DNA from: Actinoallomurus sp963799975
GTDB lineage: Bacteria > Actinomycetota > Actinomycetes > Streptosporangiales > Streptosporangiaceae
DNA length: 64,000 nucleotides
Direction of reading: 5' to 3'
Assembly (NCBI GenBank): GCA_963799975.1
Contig: CAWCZF010000002.1
Coordinates: 186,001 to 250,000, forward strand
The position numbers and the translations under genes were made by a program. The notes beneath the pieces are model-generated. The model was given only the letters and a program-made list of their open reading frames with translations, made no database searches and was not told the DNA's origin. Shown here one piece after another: positions 52,178 through 60,655 of this stretch (its first letter is position 1; each line of letters begins with the position of its first letter).

Positions 52178-53451
52178 TGGCGGGGCCTTCGCCGGAGCGC
52201 CCGCTGGTGTTCAAGTTCGGCGGCGCCTGCTTCCTCGACCTGCCCGACTACCAGACCGTCGCCCGTTACATCGCCGGGCGGCTCGACGGGACACGTCGCG
52301 TGGTCGCGGTGGTCAGCGCCATGTCCGGTACGACTGGAGCGTTGCAGAACGCCCAGCGGGAGCTGCACTCCGAGCCCCCGCCCGAGTTGGCGGCGGCGCT
52401 GATGCTGACCGCCGACACCGTGAGTTCCCTGCTGCTGGCGACCGCCCTGTGCGAGATGGGGGTGCGTGCGCGTGCGGTCGACGCGCACGAGCAGGGACTG
52501 CACGCCACCGGTTCACCCGAGCGCGCCAAGGTGGTGCGGATCGATCCCGCGCCTCTCTGGTCGGCGCTCGGCGGGTACGAGGTGGTCGTTGTTCCCGGCG
52601 GGCAGGCGGTGGACGACGACGACCACTCGGTGATGCTCGGCCGCAACAGCTCGGACCTGTCGGCGGTGGCCGCCGCCGTCGCGCTCGGCGCCGACCACTG
52701 CGAGATCTTCTCCGACGTGCCCGGCGTCTACACGGCGGACCCGTATCTCCTGCCGGAGGCACGGGTGCTGCCCACGCTGGGGTACGCGGCGGCGCTGCGG
52801 ATGACACGTGCCGGCGCGAAGGTCCTGCATCCGCTCGCCGTCGAGCTCGCCGAACGTCACGGCCTGCCGATCCTGTGCCGCTCGCGGCCGCCGATCGCCA
52901 AGCGCGGCACACTCATCTCCGGATCGCTGGCGCCGGTGGCGATCGTGGCCGATCAGCGGACCGACGTCTGGGCCTTCCCGGACGTCTCCGAGCTGGAGCA
53001 CGTACAGGAGCGGCTGGCCAAGGAGGAGGACGGCGACCAGGTGAACGAACCGGTCGTCGTGGACTATGAGGGCACCCGGCACCTGGCCATCCCCGGTGGC
53101 GACCCTCGCGGGATCGCCCACCGGGTCTGCGTCGCCGTGCCGCACCGCCCGGACCTGCGGTTGATCACGACCGTGCACGGCGACCACGAGCCCGAACGGC
53201 ACCTGGTGCCCAAGGCACAGCTCGGAGAGGAGACCCGGCGCCGCCACGCGCGGCACTACCCCGACGTCAACGACCACCGCGGCGTCAAACCGCGCTCGCC
53301 GATGAGCGGGATCCTGATCGACCCGGCGGGCGACATCGAGCCGATCGGCGACATCGAGCCGGCCGGCGACATCGAGCCCGCCGACGCGGCCGTCACCGGC
53401 GCCCTGCTCATCAACGAGCGAGCCGCCACGGAGGATCCCGAGAAGACCTGA
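52177..53451 (+). CDS. Aspartokinase lacking recognisable ACT domains
   Basis: A 424-residue protein; ATG 52177 is in a TGATG overlap, with ATG 52165 as alternative. The amino-acid-kinase core is clear: VFKFGGACF, VVVVPGGQAV, LGRNSSDLSAVAAAVALGAD, SDVPGVYTADP, MTRAGAKVLHPLAVELA. It phosphorylates aspartate. After about residue 260 no ACT regulatory domain is recognisable; the tail has unfamiliar sequence with HARHYPDVNDH and an acidic four-fold GDIEP-type repeat (residues ~383-405). Loss of ACT domains would remove lysine/threonine feedback control, as expected for a biosynthetic-cluster enzyme. Confidence 0.88.
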   Translation: MAGPSPERPLVFKFGGACFLDLPDYQTVARYIAGRLDGTRRVVAVVSAMSGTTGALQNAQRELHSEPPPELAAALMLTADTVSSLLLATALCEMGVRARAVDAHEQGLHATGSPERAKVVRIDPAPLWSALGGYEVVVVPGGQAVDDDDHSVMLGRNSSDLSAVAAAVALGADHCEIFSDVPGVYTADPYLLPEARVLPTLGYAAALRMTRAGAKVLHPLAVELAERHGLPILCRSRPPIAKRGTLISGSLAPVAIVADQRTDVWAFPDVSELEHVQERLAKEEDGDQVNEPVVVDYEGTRHLAIPGGDPRGIAHRVCVAVPHRPDLRLITTVHGDHEPERHLVPKAQLGEETRRRHARHYPDVNDHRGVKPRSPMSGILIDPAGDIEPIGDIEPAGDIEPADAAVTGALLINERAATEDPEKT

Positions 53452-53480
53452 TGACGCGGGAAACAGACGCGTAACACACG

Positions 53481-53512
53481 GGAGCGCGATGCCGAATGCG
53501 GCATCGCGCTCC
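53481..53512 (+). terminator. Strong hairpin terminator after aspartokinase
   Basis: Arms GGAGCGCGATGCCG (53481-53494) and CGGCATCGCGCTCC (53499-53512) are perfect over 14 bp with a 4-base loop. It separates the ASADH-aspartokinase operon from the next transcription unit. TTGACT at 53602 with GAGTAT 17 bp on may be the next promoter. Confidence 0.85.
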
Positions 53513-53688
53513 TGTGCTTCCGGGACCTATATATCGCGGCGAAAGACGTGTCAACATCCGGGTCTCTGTTATTGCTTTCCTTGATGGCATTGTGAGCCGG
53601 GTTGACTCTCGAATCCCCAAACCGGAGTATCAAGCTACGAAAACAAACAGAGATCGCCGCCACAAAGGGGTCCAGGAGAGGAACTCTC

Positions 53689-54768
53689 ATGTCTGAAGCG
53701 GTTGTCGTTGACCCGGCTAAACTGCGCCAGTTCGGTGACCCCATGGACAGCGTTTTCTGTCTTGTCACCAACCCGGAGTACATGGACCAGATCACGGTCG
53801 TGGAGAACGGCGGCTACCGGGAGTACCTGAAGATTCCGTTCAAAACCGGGGAGCGCTTCGAGGAAGTGCTTCCGGAGCGGGTGCCCGAGCCGGCGCACGT
53901 GCTCGCGATCTCTCCCGCGGCGTTTTTTGAATCCCCCATGCCGGAACAGTTGGGCCCCCGCCGCAAGCTCATGGGCATGGCGTGCAACTCGACTCCGACC
54001 ACGCTCACCACCATCAAGCATTTCATCGACGTGATGCAGGCGACCTCGCCCGAGGACCAGGACGCCTTCTCCAACGGGTTCTTCGACAAACTGGAAAGGG
54101 CCGACCACCTCGTCTACGTCGACGAGCGGCACGGCACGCGCGCCACATTGCAGCACCTCCAGCCGGGCCTCGTCTGGAACCAGCAGGCCGGCGCGCTCGA
54201 ATGGGGCGAGCAGCAGATCGTCCCGTCCGGGGAGATCAGTGTGCTCCCCACCCAGATCGTCGAGTTCCACGAGGACCTGCACCTGCCGATCGAGGGTGAG
54301 ATCACCCTGCGCGGATACCCCATCCTGCACAGCGGCACCCCGTCCTTCTCCCGTCGCGACCAGGCACGGCTCCACAGCCGGCTGTCCTCGATGAACCTCC
54401 ACGGCGTCATCTGCACGGTCGAGAAGGGCATCATCACGAACCTGCGGGCCCATCACTCCGGGGCGCAGTCCGCGGTCGACATGCTGAACACGATGTTCGA
54501 GGTCGACTCCCGCTACCGAATCGTCTGGGAAATGGGCCACGCGCTGAATGTCAGCCTGGACATCCTGCCCGGAAATCACGCCATGAACGAGGTGTACGGC
54601 GGTACCGACGGTTGCCTTCACTGGGGCCTCGGGCTCACACCGTTCACGCAATATCACCTCGACATCATCTCGCCGGATACGACGGTCTACACCGACACAG
54701 GTGAAGTGGTCCTCGGCAACCCTGGTGGTGGGCCGCCGGACCGACTGGCCGTCTTCCCCAATTCCTAG
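53689..54768 (+). CDS. M29-aminopeptidase-like protein A (metal ligands kept)
   Basis: A 359-residue protein; ATG 53689 follows GGAGAGG. The C-terminal half aligns by eye with M29 (aminopeptidase T) peptidases: GEISVLP (E182), WEMG (E281), NEVYGG (E301), CLHWGLG (H311) and YHLDI (H323-x-D325) supply the two-metal site. The N-terminal half (FCLVTNPEYMDQITV, LMGMACNSTPTTLTTIKHFI) is not typical of M29. It is a paralogue of 55009-56124, with a 22-codon peptide gene between them. It could cleave or modify that peptide or a peptide-bound intermediate (inference). Confidence 0.75.
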   Translation: MSEAVVVDPAKLRQFGDPMDSVFCLVTNPEYMDQITVVENGGYREYLKIPFKTGERFEEVLPERVPEPAHVLAISPAAFFESPMPEQLGPRRKLMGMACNSTPTTLTTIKHFIDVMQATSPEDQDAFSNGFFDKLERADHLVYVDERHGTRATLQHLQPGLVWNQQAGALEWGEQQIVPSGEISVLPTQIVEFHEDLHLPIEGEITLRGYPILHSGTPSFSRRDQARLHSRLSSMNLHGVICTVEKGIITNLRAHHSGAQSAVDMLNTMFEVDSRYRIVWEMGHALNVSLDILPGNHAMNEVYGGTDGCLHWGLGLTPFTQYHLDIISPDTTVYTDTGEVVLGNPGGGPPDRLAVFPNS

Positions 54769-54820
54769 CCACGCGCGCGGCTAGCAAGTGACCCTTCGGA
54801 CCCCGGGAGGAGGTGCCAAA

Positions 54821-54889
54821 ATGGAGGAGCAGGACACCAAGATTGAGGTCCGCAAGAACAGCAACTACCTGGGCACGCTGCTCGGCTGA
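54821..54889 (+). CDS. 22-residue peptide gene, candidate RiPP precursor or carrier
   Basis: ATG 54821 stands behind an excellent ribosome site (GGGAGGAGG, 54805-54813). The 22-residue product begins MEEQDTKIEV and ends NYLGTLLG. It is acidic at the start and hydrophobic with a terminal Gly, like a leader plus short core, and has no Cys. A strong hairpin follows 32 bp after the stop, a layout used to make precursor peptide in excess over downstream enzymes. It lies between two related M29-like genes. It is too short for normal gene calling; an attenuator leader peptide is the main alternative. Confidence 0.6.
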   Translation: MEEQDTKIEVRKNSNYLGTLLG

Positions 54890-54921
54890 GCATGCCGGCA
54901 ACTGCCTTCGGGCTGAGTGGT

Positions 54922-54962
54922 GGGGGCAGGTGGACCGACGGAAGCGGTCCACCTGCCTCCCC
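54922..54962 (+). terminator. Strong intercistronic hairpin after the peptide gene
   Basis: GGGGCAGGTGGACCG (54923-54937) pairs with CGGTCCACCTGCCTCCCC (54945-54962), one bulged base, 7-base loop. The genes continue on the same strand, so it probably acts as a partial terminator or RNA-stability element that raises the level of the short peptide transcript. Confidence 0.75.
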
Positions 54963-55008
54963 ATCATACCTCTCCGCAACCCGTCGGCGAAGAATGGGAT
55001 TGATCGAA

Positions 55009-56124
55009 ATGAACGCGGAAAATAGGCCTCAGGTCACCGTGAATCCGAGCGCCTTCCGTCAGTTCGGTACGCCGTCGGACACGTTCTGCCTCGTCGTTGA
55101 CGAAGAGTTCGTCGACGAATTCTCCGTCTTCCCGTCGCCCGCGTACGCCCACAGCATGATCGTGGCGATCGGGCCGGACGGTGATCTCGGAAAGCTGCTG
55201 GCGACCGATATTCCGGCGACCGCCGACGTGGTGGCGATCTGCCGCCGTACCTTCCTGTCCTCGCCGGACGCGGCGACCATCGGCCCAGGACGGCGCATCG
55301 TCGTTCTGCCCTGCGCGTCCACTCCGGTCACCGCGGACCAGGTCCGCTACTTCCTCCGCGTCATCGAGCGCACCGACCCCGCCGCGCAGGAAGCCTTCGC
55401 CGACCGCTTCTTCGAGGGCGTCAAGAACGCCTCACACCTCCGCATCGTCGACGCCGAGCACGACATCTCCTGCCGGTTCGACCCCTTCGGCGGCGGCTAC
55501 GTGTGGAACCAGCAGGCCGGCTTCCTCGGCCCCGGCGAGCAGCAGATCGCGCCGGCCGGCGAGCTGAGCGTGCTGCCGATGGACATCACCGAGTTCGACG
55601 AGGACCGGCGCCTCGCGCTGTCCGGCACGCTCGCCCTCCAGGGCTGGCCGATCGTCCACGCCGGGTATGACCGCGCGCTGGACGCCGAGCAGGCCGACCT
55701 GTACGAGCGGCTGGTACCCCTGCGCCGGAACCCGCTGGTGCTGACCGTCGAGAACGGGCAGATCACCGGCGTCCGCGACGCCGGTGACACCGCCGAGGGC
55801 GCCGCGCTCGTCGCGGTGTTCGACGAGCTCTTCGCCGCCGAGCCCCGCTACCGGTCCATCTGGGAACTCGGGTTCGGCATCAACACCGGCATGGAGGTCA
55901 GCCCGGCGAACTGCGGGCTCAACGAGACGTACGGCGCCGCCGGCGGGGTCGTGCACCTCGGTCTGGGGCTGACGCCGTTCACGAAGTTCGCGCTGACCTT
56001 CCTCTGCCCGACCGCGTCACTGACGGACGACGCCGGGAAGCTCATCCTCGGGAACCGCGCGGTCGGCGAGCAGGGACGACGCCGGGTCAACCGCGTCCGA
56101 AGCGCCAGCTGCGGCTGCCACTGA
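55009..56124 (+). CDS. M29-aminopeptidase-like protein B (HxD metal motif lost)
   Basis: A 371-residue paralogue of the protein at 53689. ATG 55009 fits the alignment with protein A; ATG 54994 would add five residues. GELSVLP (E185), WELGFGINTG (E286), NETYGAAGG (E306) and VVHLGLG (H316) are kept, but where protein A has HLD this protein has ALT (A328, T330), so two metal ligands are gone. It may be a catalytically dead partner or use one metal. VWNQQAGFLGPGEQQI is shared almost exactly with protein A (VWNQQAGALEWGEQQI). Confidence 0.75.
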   Translation: MNAENRPQVTVNPSAFRQFGTPSDTFCLVVDEEFVDEFSVFPSPAYAHSMIVAIGPDGDLGKLLATDIPATADVVAICRRTFLSSPDAATIGPGRRIVVLPCASTPVTADQVRYFLRVIERTDPAAQEAFADRFFEGVKNASHLRIVDAEHDISCRFDPFGGGYVWNQQAGFLGPGEQQIAPAGELSVLPMDITEFDEDRRLALSGTLALQGWPIVHAGYDRALDAEQADLYERLVPLRRNPLVLTVENGQITGVRDAGDTAEGAALVAVFDELFAAEPRYRSIWELGFGINTGMEVSPANCGLNETYGAAGGVVHLGLGLTPFTKFALTFLCPTASLTDDAGKLILGNRAVGEQGRRRVNRVRSASCGCH

Positions 56125-56159
56125 GGCATCGAACGAAATCCGAACGACAGGAGTAGACC

Positions 56160-56897
56160 GTGCAGCTGAAGACCACCCGTCCGGAGTTTCGGACCCGTGT
56201 CGACAAGACCCTCGACACGGCCATCGGCGAGTTCTACGAGAAGATCCCCTTCGCACGCCACCAGCTCGAGGGCAAGGACATCCACCTCGGCTACTACCGG
56301 CGGCACAACATCGAGACGATCCTGCGCCTGCGCCGCAAGCGCACGATCGACGCGCTCGCCATCCGGTACTTCACGAAGGTCGACCCGGTGGCCGCCAAGG
56401 CGTGGGCGCACTACACCGACGACGAGATGCTGCACGACCGGCTGTTCGCCGCGGACCTGGAGAAGGTCGGTGTGTCGAAGGACCAGATCTACTCGACCGA
56501 GCCGCTCCTGTCGACCAAGCTCCTCACCGGCTACCTCCAGTACGGCATCGAGTACGAGGGCACGCCGCTCGCACTGCTCGTGAGCGTCTACTTCGTCGAG
56601 TACGTCACGACCCGCACCCAGCCGGACTGGCTCGACAACCTCGAGAAGAGCCTCGGCAAGGACAAGATCAAGGGTCAGCGCGCGCACGTCGGCACGGACC
56701 TGGACGACCACCACGACGACTTCGTCTGGACCGTCCTCGAGACCCTCATCCACAGTGACGCCGACGAGGAGAAGGCCCTGCGGCACCTCCAGGACATCGC
56801 ACGCCTGTGGGAGATGTACTTCCTCGAGCTGTACAAGGCGACCGTGGACGAGAAGGCCACGATCGAGATCCCGGACCCGGTGGCCATCCCGGCGTGA
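56160..56897 (+). CDS. Heme-oxygenase-like diiron oxidase (HDO) family protein
   Basis: A 245-residue all-helical protein from the GTG at 56160 behind CAGGAG. Predicted iron ligands are E89-x2-H92 (DDEMLHD), E147 (YFVEYV) and H176-x3-D180-x3-H184 (HVGTDLDDHH), the usual HDO arrangement. Known HDOs in biosynthesis include BesC, UndA, SznF and RohS, which cleave, decarboxylate or N-oxygenate amino-acid-like substrates. It lies between the M29-like pair and the dehydrogenases and is the likeliest key oxidation step of the pathway (inference). Confidence 0.75.
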   Translation: MQLKTTRPEFRTRVDKTLDTAIGEFYEKIPFARHQLEGKDIHLGYYRRHNIETILRLRRKRTIDALAIRYFTKVDPVAAKAWAHYTDDEMLHDRLFAADLEKVGVSKDQIYSTEPLLSTKLLTGYLQYGIEYEGTPLALLVSVYFVEYVTTRTQPDWLDNLEKSLGKDKIKGQRAHVGTDLDDHHDDFVWTVLETLIHSDADEEKALRHLQDIARLWEMYFLELYKATVDEKATIEIPDPVAIPA

Positions 56898-56932
56898 CAC
56901 CGGCTCCCCCGACCGTCAGGAAGTAGCCCGCC

Positions 56933-57751
56933 ATGGCCGTGGCCGACACCGGCACCCTGGAGTTCAGCAACCTGGCGCCGGACCGCGGCCTGGCGCCGGA
57001 CGTCGAGCAGTGGATCGTCGACGGCCTCACCGAGGCGCTGCCGGCGCTGCGGATGAGGTCGCTGTTCGACCTTCGGCGCGACATGCTCAGGGAAGCCGAC
57101 CTGATAACGCTCGCGGTCGAGACGCCGGGCCGTTCGGTGGAGGGTGCACTGTCGTCACGATGGTGCACCACACCGGCCGGCGGCCGGTTGCTGCACATCA
57201 TGACCCAGTTCGTCGGCGAACGCCGCCAGGGCGACGGCGTCGCGTTCGCCGGCATGTGGGGCCGTCACCTCGAAGGGATCTACGGGAGCACGTCCGAGTT
57301 CCCCGAGCTGTGGGTGCTCAAGACGTTCAACCCGATCGTCTACTGCGCGATGCGGTCGTTCACCCGCGTCCCCGGTGTGACGTTCTACCCCGACGTCGAC
57401 GCCGAGCGCCAGGACCCGGAGATCACGCGCAGGGCCGTGCAGGTGGCCGAGGTCGTCGCGGCGGGCCACGCCTTCGTGCCGTGGACGGGCATCATCCGGG
57501 GCGCCGGGGAGCCGGCCGACCTGTATCCGTGGCTGCCGGAGTCGCGCGAGGAGAAGGTCAACGACTACTTCGCCGCCACGACGCTCCCCGGCGACCGGAT
57601 GCTGTGCATGCTCAGCGTCTCGACACCCGCCGCCGCAGCGACGATCATGGAGATATTCGGACTCACGCCGGCGACGCCGGAGGTCCGCCTGGCGCGGTCC
57701 CTGCTCGGTGATTCCACGGCCGTTCCGGCGGGCGTGAGAGACGGAGAATGA
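56933..57751 (+). CDS. Unknown cluster protein (272 aa)
   Basis: ATG 56933 follows CAGGAAG. The sequence includes MRSLFDLRRDMLREADLITLAVE, GGRLLHIMTQFVGERRQGDG, LWVLKTFNPIVYCAMRSFTRVPGVTFYPDVDA. The alternation of strands and helices, with a TFNPIVYCAMRSF segment followed by FYP, weakly recalls GNAT acyltransferases, but the acetyl-CoA loop is not convincing and I do not assign it. Its last codons overlap the next gene by 4 bp (ATGA), so it is co-translated with the iron alcohol dehydrogenase. Confidence 0.7.
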   Translation: MAVADTGTLEFSNLAPDRGLAPDVEQWIVDGLTEALPALRMRSLFDLRRDMLREADLITLAVETPGRSVEGALSSRWCTTPAGGRLLHIMTQFVGERRQGDGVAFAGMWGRHLEGIYGSTSEFPELWVLKTFNPIVYCAMRSFTRVPGVTFYPDVDAERQDPEITRRAVQVAEVVAAGHAFVPWTGIIRGAGEPADLYPWLPESREEKVNDYFAATTLPGDRMLCMLSVSTPAAAATIMEIFGLTPATPEVRLARSLLGDSTAVPAGVRDGE

Positions 57752-59064
57752 TGGACGACTTAACGCCTCAGCGCGACACCACCCCGTACCCGCACGAGAC
57801 GGTCATCACGTGGCAGGCTCCGCCGCTCCGCATCGGCCCGGGCGCCACCGAGGAGATCGGGTACGAGCTGAGCCGGCTCGGCGTCGGCTCGGTGCTGATC
57901 GTGACCGACCCGAACGTCGCACGCGTGGGCCCCGTACGGCGCGTGCGCGAGCTGGTCGAGCGGGCGGGGATCGAGGCGACGGTCTTTGAGGAGGTGCGCG
58001 TCGAGCCGACCGACTCCGGTTGTGAGGAGGCCGCGCGCAAGCTGGCCGACCGTGCGGTGGACGGGTACGTCGCGGTCGGCGGCGGCAGCTCGATCGACAC
58101 GGCCAAGATGCTCAACCTGCTGCACAGCCATCCCGACTTCCCGCTGCGCGACTACCTGAACAAGCCGATCGGCGCGGGCCGCGCCATCCCGGGCGCGCTG
58201 AAGCCGCTGGTGGCAATCCCCACCACGGCCGGCAGCGGCAGCGAGTGCACCTCGATGGTCGCGCTCGGCATCACCGACCTGCGGGTCAAGACGGGGATCA
58301 GCGACCTGCGGCTGCGCCCCGCGGCCTCCATCATCGACCCGCTGAACACCCTGACCATGCCGCCCGCGGTCGCCGCCGCCTCCGGGTACGACGTACTGAC
58401 GCACGCGTGTGAGTCCTTCACCGCACGCCCGTACGACCGCCGCCCGCCCTACCCCGACCCGGCCGGCCGGCCGATCTACGTCGGGGCCAACCCGATCAGC
58501 GACGTCTGGGTGGAGAAGGCCCTCGCGCTGATCGGCACGTACTTCCGGCGGTCCGTGCTCAACGCGCGCGACGTCGAGGCGCGTACGGCGATGAGCCACG
58601 CGGCCGCGTACGCGGGGATGGGCTTCGGCAACGCGGGGACCCACATCCCGCATGCCTGCGCCTACCCCATCGCCGGCATGGTCACGGAGTACCGGCCGCG
58701 GGACTACGTCACCGACCACGCGCTCGTGCCGCATGGCGAGTCCGTGATCGCCACCGCGCCCGCGGCGTTCGCGTTCACCTACGCGGCGGCTCCGGAACGC
58801 CACCTGCGCGCGGCCGAACTGCTCGGCGCGTCGACGGCCGGGGTCACCGTGCGCAACGGCGCCGACCTGCTGCCGCAGACGATCCTGGACATCATGCGGG
58901 ACACCGGCGGACCGACCGGCGTGAGCGACTTCGGCTACGGCCCGAAGGACGTACCGCTCCTGGTCGAGGGTGCGGCCAAGCAGCAGCGGCTGCTCGTCGG
59001 CTGCCCGCGCGACGTGGCCGACGACGACCTCGCACGGATCTTCCACGCGTCGATGACGCCCTGA
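57748..59064 (+). CDS. Iron-containing alcohol dehydrogenase, ADHFE1/hydroxyacid-oxoacid transhydrogenase type
   Basis: A 438-residue protein. VGGGSSIDTAKMLNLL is the cofactor-binding motif, IPTTAGSGSECTSM the next landmark, and GFGNAGTHIPHACAYPIAGM plus DHALVPHGESV carry the iron-binding His residues. The latter pattern is that of ADHFE1-like transhydrogenases, which oxidise 4-hydroxybutyrate-type hydroxyacids with 2-oxoglutarate, rather than of simple butanol dehydrogenases. Codon 5 is TTA. With the following aldehyde dehydrogenase it would turn an alcohol into an aldehyde and then an acid. Confidence 0.9.
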   Translation: MMDDLTPQRDTTPYPHETVITWQAPPLRIGPGATEEIGYELSRLGVGSVLIVTDPNVARVGPVRRVRELVERAGIEATVFEEVRVEPTDSGCEEAARKLADRAVDGYVAVGGGSSIDTAKMLNLLHSHPDFPLRDYLNKPIGAGRAIPGALKPLVAIPTTAGSGSECTSMVALGITDLRVKTGISDLRLRPAASIIDPLNTLTMPPAVAAASGYDVLTHACESFTARPYDRRPPYPDPAGRPIYVGANPISDVWVEKALALIGTYFRRSVLNARDVEARTAMSHAAAYAGMGFGNAGTHIPHACAYPIAGMVTEYRPRDYVTDHALVPHGESVIATAPAAFAFTYAAAPERHLRAAELLGASTAGVTVRNGADLLPQTILDIMRDTGGPTGVSDFGYGPKDVPLLVEGAAKQQRLLVGCPRDVADDDLARIFHASMTP

Positions 59065-59136
59065 CCTCCGGCGCCGGGCCAGAATTGACACCCGGCGCGA
59101 TGTCCGGGTTAGTGGAAGAGACCTAGGAGGCGAACC

Positions 59137-60594
59137 ATGTCCGAGGCACCCCGAACACGGCAAGCGCTCATCGGCGGAGGACCCGTGGGGTCCGATGACA
59201 CCGTCGACGTCCTGAACCCCTCGACCGGCGAAGTGTGCGCGCGTATCGTCCGCGGCGGCGCGGAGGAGATCGACCTCGCCGTCGGCTCGGCGCGGGACGC
59301 CTTCGCGAACACCTGGCGGCACACCTCGCCGTCGGAGCGCGCGACGGCCTGCCGCCGGATCGCCGACGCGATCCGCGCGCACCGTACCGAGCTCGCCGAG
59401 CTCGAGACGCTCGACACCGGCAAGCCGATCTCCCAGGCGTACGTCGACGCGGACGCGGCGGCGCGTTACTTCGACTTCTACGCCGGCAGCGTCGAGGCCT
59501 TATTCGGCGACACGCTGTTCTCCCAGCCCGACGTGGTCGCGTACACGCTGCTGGAGCCGTACGGCGTGTGTGGCCACATCATCCCGTGGAACTACCCGAT
59601 GCAGGTGGTCGCGCGTACCGTCGCCCCGGCGCTGGCCGCCGGGAACACCTGCGTGCTCAAGCCGGCCGAGGACGCTCCGCTGACGCCGATCCGCATCGCG
59701 GAGCTGGCACTGGAGGCCGGCCTGCCGCCCGGGGTGTTCAACGTCGTGCCCGGGTACGGCGAGGAGGCCGGGGCGGCGCTGATCGCCCATCCGGGCGTCG
59801 ACCACCTGGCGTTCACCGGATCACGCGAGGTGGGCACGCTGGTGATGACCGCGGCGGCCGCCAACATCGTCCCGGTGACGCTGGAGCTGGGCGGCAAGTC
59901 GCCGCACCTGGTGTTCCCCGACTTCGACCGGGACCAGGCGATCCCGCTGATCGTCTCCTCCATCACCGAGCACGCCGGGCAGAACTGCTCGGCCGGGTCC
60001 CGGCTGCTGGTGCACGAGACGGTGTACGAGGAGACCGTCTCCGCGCTCGCGGCGGCGTTCGAGGGCATGTCGATCGGCCCGGGGCGTGCCGACCCGGACC
60101 TGGGCCCGCTGATCTCGGCCAAGCAGCGCGACCGCGTGCTCGGCTACATCGAGCACGGGCGCAAGGACGGCCGCCTCGTCACCGGCGGAGAGCCGCCGGA
60201 GGATCCGGAGCTGGCCGGCGGGTTCTTCGTGCGGCCGACCATCTTCGACGAGATCTCACCCGAGTCGCGTGCCGTGCAGGAGGAGATCTTCGGGCCGGTG
60301 CTGTGCGTCATCCCGTTCCACGACACGGCCGAGGCGGTCGAGCTGGCCAACCGCACGTCGTACGGCCTGAGCGCGGGCGTGTGGACGCGCGACGTCGGGC
60401 TGGCGCACCACCTGGCGCGGGAGCTCCAGGCGAGCCAGGTCTTCGTCAACAATTACAGCGCGGCGGGCGGGGTGGAACTCCCGTTCGGCGGCTATAAACG
60501 GTCCGGATTCGGCCGCGAGAAGGGTTTCGAGGCCCTGCGGGAGTACTCCCAGTGCAAGGCGGTGGCGATCCGGGTCGATCCGCCGTCGTCGTAA
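59137..60594 (+). CDS. Aldehyde dehydrogenase
   Basis: A 485-residue NAD(P)-dependent ALDH starting at ATG 59137 behind AGGAGG. PWNYPMQVVARTVAPALAAGNTCVLKPAE, FTGSREVGTLV, VTLELGGKSPHLVF (catalytic Glu) and HAGQNCSAGSRLLV (catalytic Cys) are all in place, with EEIFGPVLCVIPF near the end. It resembles betaine-aldehyde/gamma-aminobutyraldehyde-type enzymes, but the substrate is not readable. Codon 122 is TTA. A terminator at 60629 ends the transcript. Confidence 0.93.
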   Translation: MSEAPRTRQALIGGGPVGSDDTVDVLNPSTGEVCARIVRGGAEEIDLAVGSARDAFANTWRHTSPSERATACRRIADAIRAHRTELAELETLDTGKPISQAYVDADAAARYFDFYAGSVEALFGDTLFSQPDVVAYTLLEPYGVCGHIIPWNYPMQVVARTVAPALAAGNTCVLKPAEDAPLTPIRIAELALEAGLPPGVFNVVPGYGEEAGAALIAHPGVDHLAFTGSREVGTLVMTAAAANIVPVTLELGGKSPHLVFPDFDRDQAIPLIVSSITEHAGQNCSAGSRLLVHETVYEETVSALAAAFEGMSIGPGRADPDLGPLISAKQRDRVLGYIEHGRKDGRLVTGGEPPEDPELAGGFFVRPTIFDEISPESRAVQEEIFGPVLCVIPFHDTAEAVELANRTSYGLSAGVWTRDVGLAHHLARELQASQVFVNNYSAAGGVELPFGGYKRSGFGREKGFEALREYSQCKAVAIRVDPPSS

Positions 60595-60628
60595 ATCCAC
60601 GCGTTGGTACCTGACCGCCGAACTGCGT

Positions 60629-60653
60629 ACGGGGCGGGCGTGTCCCGCCCCGT
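60629..60653. terminator. Bidirectional hairpin terminator
   Basis: Arms ACGGGGCGGG (60629-60638) and CCCGCCCCGT (60644-60653) are perfect with a 5-base loop, between the convergent aldehyde dehydrogenase and CGNR genes. Confidence 0.8.
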
Positions 60654-60655
60654 TG

